Shown here: positions 61,901-64,000 of the stretch, piece by piece
How the letters are laid out: the number at the start of each line of letters is the position of its first letter
Numbering within the stretch: the stretch's first letter is position 1
Source: Camillea tinctor
Taxonomy: Eukaryota > Ascomycota > Sordariomycetes > Xylariales > Xylariaceae
Length of the DNA stretch: 64,000 nt
Direction: 5' to 3'
NCBI GenBank assembly: GCA_022578605.1
Contig: MU394064.1
Span: 372,001-436,000 of the forward strand
Notes under the pieces: generated by a model
Seen by the model: the letters and a program-made list of their open reading frames with translations, nothing else
Told to the model about the DNA's origin: nothing
Database searches by the model: none
Made by a program: the position numbers and the translations under genes

Positions 61901-63578
61901 CGAAGACCGATACGGGAACCGTCACGAACCTTTTCTCGCAAGACATGACCCTTGTTGATAATGAGCTCCCCATTGCGTTGGCGAACTTTGTCATGGATAG
62001 CGCGAACGCGTTGGGCATGGCAGCAGTAATCGCTACCTCCAGTCCTTACCTTGCCATCACCTACCCTTTTATATTCTCGATCCTATACTTGATCCAAAAG
62101 TTTTACCTACGCACCTCGAGGCAGTTGAGATTACTAGACCTTGAGGTAAAGAGTTCGCTGTAGTAAGTAATCTCCCGAAGGGAAGATCCAGGGCTTTATT
62201 GATTGACCAAACTATTAGTTCTCATTTCCTCGACACCATCAAGGGTCTAGCTACATTCCGTGCCTTTGGTTGGGTGGGAGCTGGTACCGAATTAAACAAT
62301 AAAATGCTCAATGAATCTCAGCGGCCGTACTATCTTCTTTACATCGTTCAGCGCTGGCTTCTCTTTGCACTGCAAATAGTAGTTGCATTAGTTGCCCTTA
62401 CGGTCGTCACACTGGCCACACAACTGCGAGGAAACACAGCTCTTACTGGTGCGAGCTTGGTGACGCTTATGACCTTCGGAGACGTGTTGAACTACATCAT
62501 TCGGTGGTGGACGCAGCTCGAAACATCCATTGGTGCTGTTAGCCGCCTTAAGAACTTCTCCGAAAAGGTGAAGCCAGAAGACCAAGAAGGTGAGGATATG
62601 GTGCCACCCCCTGAGTGGCCATTGCGTGGTGCTATTGAGATTCGAGGGGTCTCCGCTTCGTATGAGTAAGTGGCGGTCGAAGTCTAACATAATGCGCCAT
62701 ACTAATAATAACGTAGGGACGAAGATAGCTTGTATAATACTCAAAAGAATGATGGACTGGTGAGCCCCGCGCTCAAAGACCTCACGCTTTCAATCCGCCC
62801 CGGAGAGAAAGTCGCTATTTGTGGCAGAAGTGGAAGGTATGTTGTAACTTGGTTCAACCATAGTCCGCAAAAACGACTAATTAACGTATTAAACTCAAGT
62901 GGGAAGTCCTCTATATTGGCACTTTTGCTCCGGCTTCTTGATCCGTTGGCCTCCTGCTCTCACAGTATACTCATCGACGATACACCTTTACATAAAATTG
63001 ACCGCACAACGCTGCGTCAACGGATTATTGCTGTGCCTCAAGAGCCTGTCTTCCTCCCCGATGGTACATCGTACATGGTTAATCTAGACCCGTACTTTAC
63101 TTCCCGGGAGGACGAATGTCGGTCTGTCCTCGAGACTGTCGGCCTTTGGCATTTTGTAGAGTCCAAAGGGGGTCTGAAGGCCGGCCTTATCTCCGACAAT
63201 CTAAGCCAGGGGCAAAAGCAGCTTTTCAGTCTTGCACGCGCGGTGCTTCGAGGGCGCATCCGATCGCGACAATGCGCTGCTAAGAGTCTGGAATGTACCT
63301 CAAATGAGAAGCAGAAAAATTACGGGATCCTGCTACTTGACGAAGTAAGCTCAAGTGTGGATCAAGACACCGATAGGACAATGCAACGCATTATCATGAA
63401 GGAATTCGATAAGTACACGATTGTTATGGTTAGTCACCGTTTAGATATGGTCATGGAGTTCGATACCGTAGTTGTAATGGACAAAGGCAACCTCGTCGAC
63501 GTAGGCCCTCCAAAGCAGCTAGTTCAAAGAGACGGAAGCCAGTTCAAGGATCTTTGGCGCATCAGAAATAAAGAATAA
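58975..63578 (+). CDS. ABCC (MRP)-type multidrug/conjugate exporter (1477 aa)
   Basis: Four exons: join(58975..62162,62219..62665,62717..62836,62900..63578). The first intron junction restores EVKSSLYSHFLDTIKGLATF, a hallmark of ABCC TMD2; the last restores the Walker A of NBD2, GRSGSGKSS. Architecture: an N-terminal hydrophobic TMD0 (about residues 30-190), a linker with GLFGLGAFFWLNRLF, TMD1, NBD1 (Walker A GPIASGKTT, signature LSGGQKQRV, Walker B LIFDDVLSGLD), TMD2 and NBD2 (signature LSQGQKQLF, Walker B ILLLDEVSSSVD, His in VMVSHRLD). Both ATP sites look complete, although the NBD1 Walker A has Ala where Gly is usual. Such pumps export peptides, conjugates and toxic metabolites from plasma or vacuolar membranes. 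It follows the NRPS in the same orientation, 1.2 kb apart, so export of the NRPS product or self-protection is likely. Confidence 0.93.
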
Positions 63579-64000
63579 ATTCAAGGACAAGATGATATTG
63601 TTTCATCTTTTACCGCTATTTAATCAGTATCTTTCTTCTCTCGAACCGGTACATAATTGTTCGATACAATAGCATTGTATGAAGCCAAAGTTGCACATCT
63701 TGTTCTTCCACGGCTTTGAACAGCACCAATGTTCAGAAACAATCCCGTTGTCGCAAGTATGAAGAGAGGAAGACGATTTCTCACTGCAGGACTGTTCATG
63801 AATAATGAGAGTCATTCGAGGGAAGAGGTTGCCCGCCTCGATGCGTATAAGTATAGGCCATCTCTCCCTTCGAAGTCCATTTCCCTTCTCTCTCATCATC
63901 ATCACAACACACACACACAACACAAATACTAGCAACTCAATACCACATCAACAACAAGAAAAATTCAAAAGACACTTCAAAAAACCCAATCAAAAACTCA
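63579..64000. other. 3' flank of ABC transporter and possible leader of the next gene
   Basis: No complete gene. From about 63890 the sequence becomes CA/CAA-rich (TCATCATCATCACAACACACAC), typical of a fungal 5' leader, which suggests a gene starting to the right of the window. Confidence 0.4.

Noticed and set aside
1..64000. CRISPR arrays, prokaryotic operons, phage genes or dispersed 5S rRNA
   Set aside because: No regularly spaced repeats or bacterial signals; the window is eukaryotic, and no 5S sequence was recognised.

Overview
The window looks like nuclear DNA of a filamentous ascomycete, most likely a Sordariomycete and possibly Xylariales (taxonomy inferred from gene content, not proven). 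Protein genes carry short GT-AG introns of about 50-130 bases. There is an intron-bearing tRNA-Tyr and a eukaryotic initiator tRNA-Met. Recognisable families include INO80 subunit Arp8, a Rua1-type regulator, a fungal rhodopsin-domain membrane protein, an NRPS and an ABCC transporter. Gene models were spliced by hand from frame continuity, splice signals and family motifs; all exon joins keep the reading frame.

Layout. 1-2.0 kb: 3' end of an SNF2-family ATPase (+). 3.3-5.2 kb: a fungal cysteine-containing protein of unknown function (+). 5.2-7.3 kb: no gene, but a solo-LTR-like fragment. 7.3-9.7 kb: arp8 (-). 11.6-12.3 kb: a proline-rich small protein (+). 18.1-20.0 kb: a Rua1-domain transcription regulator (+), flanked by about 5.8 kb and 7.4 kb of gene-free, low-complexity DNA. 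27.4-27.9 kb: EthD-domain protein (-). 29.06 kb: tRNA-Ser. 29.7-30.6 kb: conserved-looking protein of unknown function (+). 30.9-32.1 kb: F-box protein with an in-frame stop (-). 33.0-34.2 kb: rhodopsin-like membrane protein (-). 37.2-39.0 kb: BBE-type FAD oxidoreductase (+). 39.5-41.0 kb: secreted purple acid phosphatase (-). 43.3 and 45.1 kb: tRNA-Tyr and tRNA-iMet (both -). 45.8-46.6 kb: short-chain dehydrogenase (+). 46.8-48.8 kb: nine-exon APC-family permease (-). 51.1-57.8 kb: NRPS (+). 59.0-63.6 kb: ABCC exporter (+).

The most interesting part is 45.7-63.6 kb, a compact candidate secondary-metabolite locus: SDR, permease, a 2192-residue NRPS (A-T-C-A*-T-C) and an ABCC exporter in the same orientation as the NRPS. 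The second adenylation domain has lost its A3 nucleotide-binding loop, its amino-group-anchoring Asp and its A10 lysine, whereas both carrier serines and the catalytic His/Asp of both condensation domains remain. The module order is that of the Aspergillus fumigatus fumarylalanine synthetase SidE. Two identical GATA-type 9-mers resembling fungal iron-regulator sites lie in the intergenic region shared by NRPS and permease. An iron-linked product is therefore a testable idea, not a conclusion.
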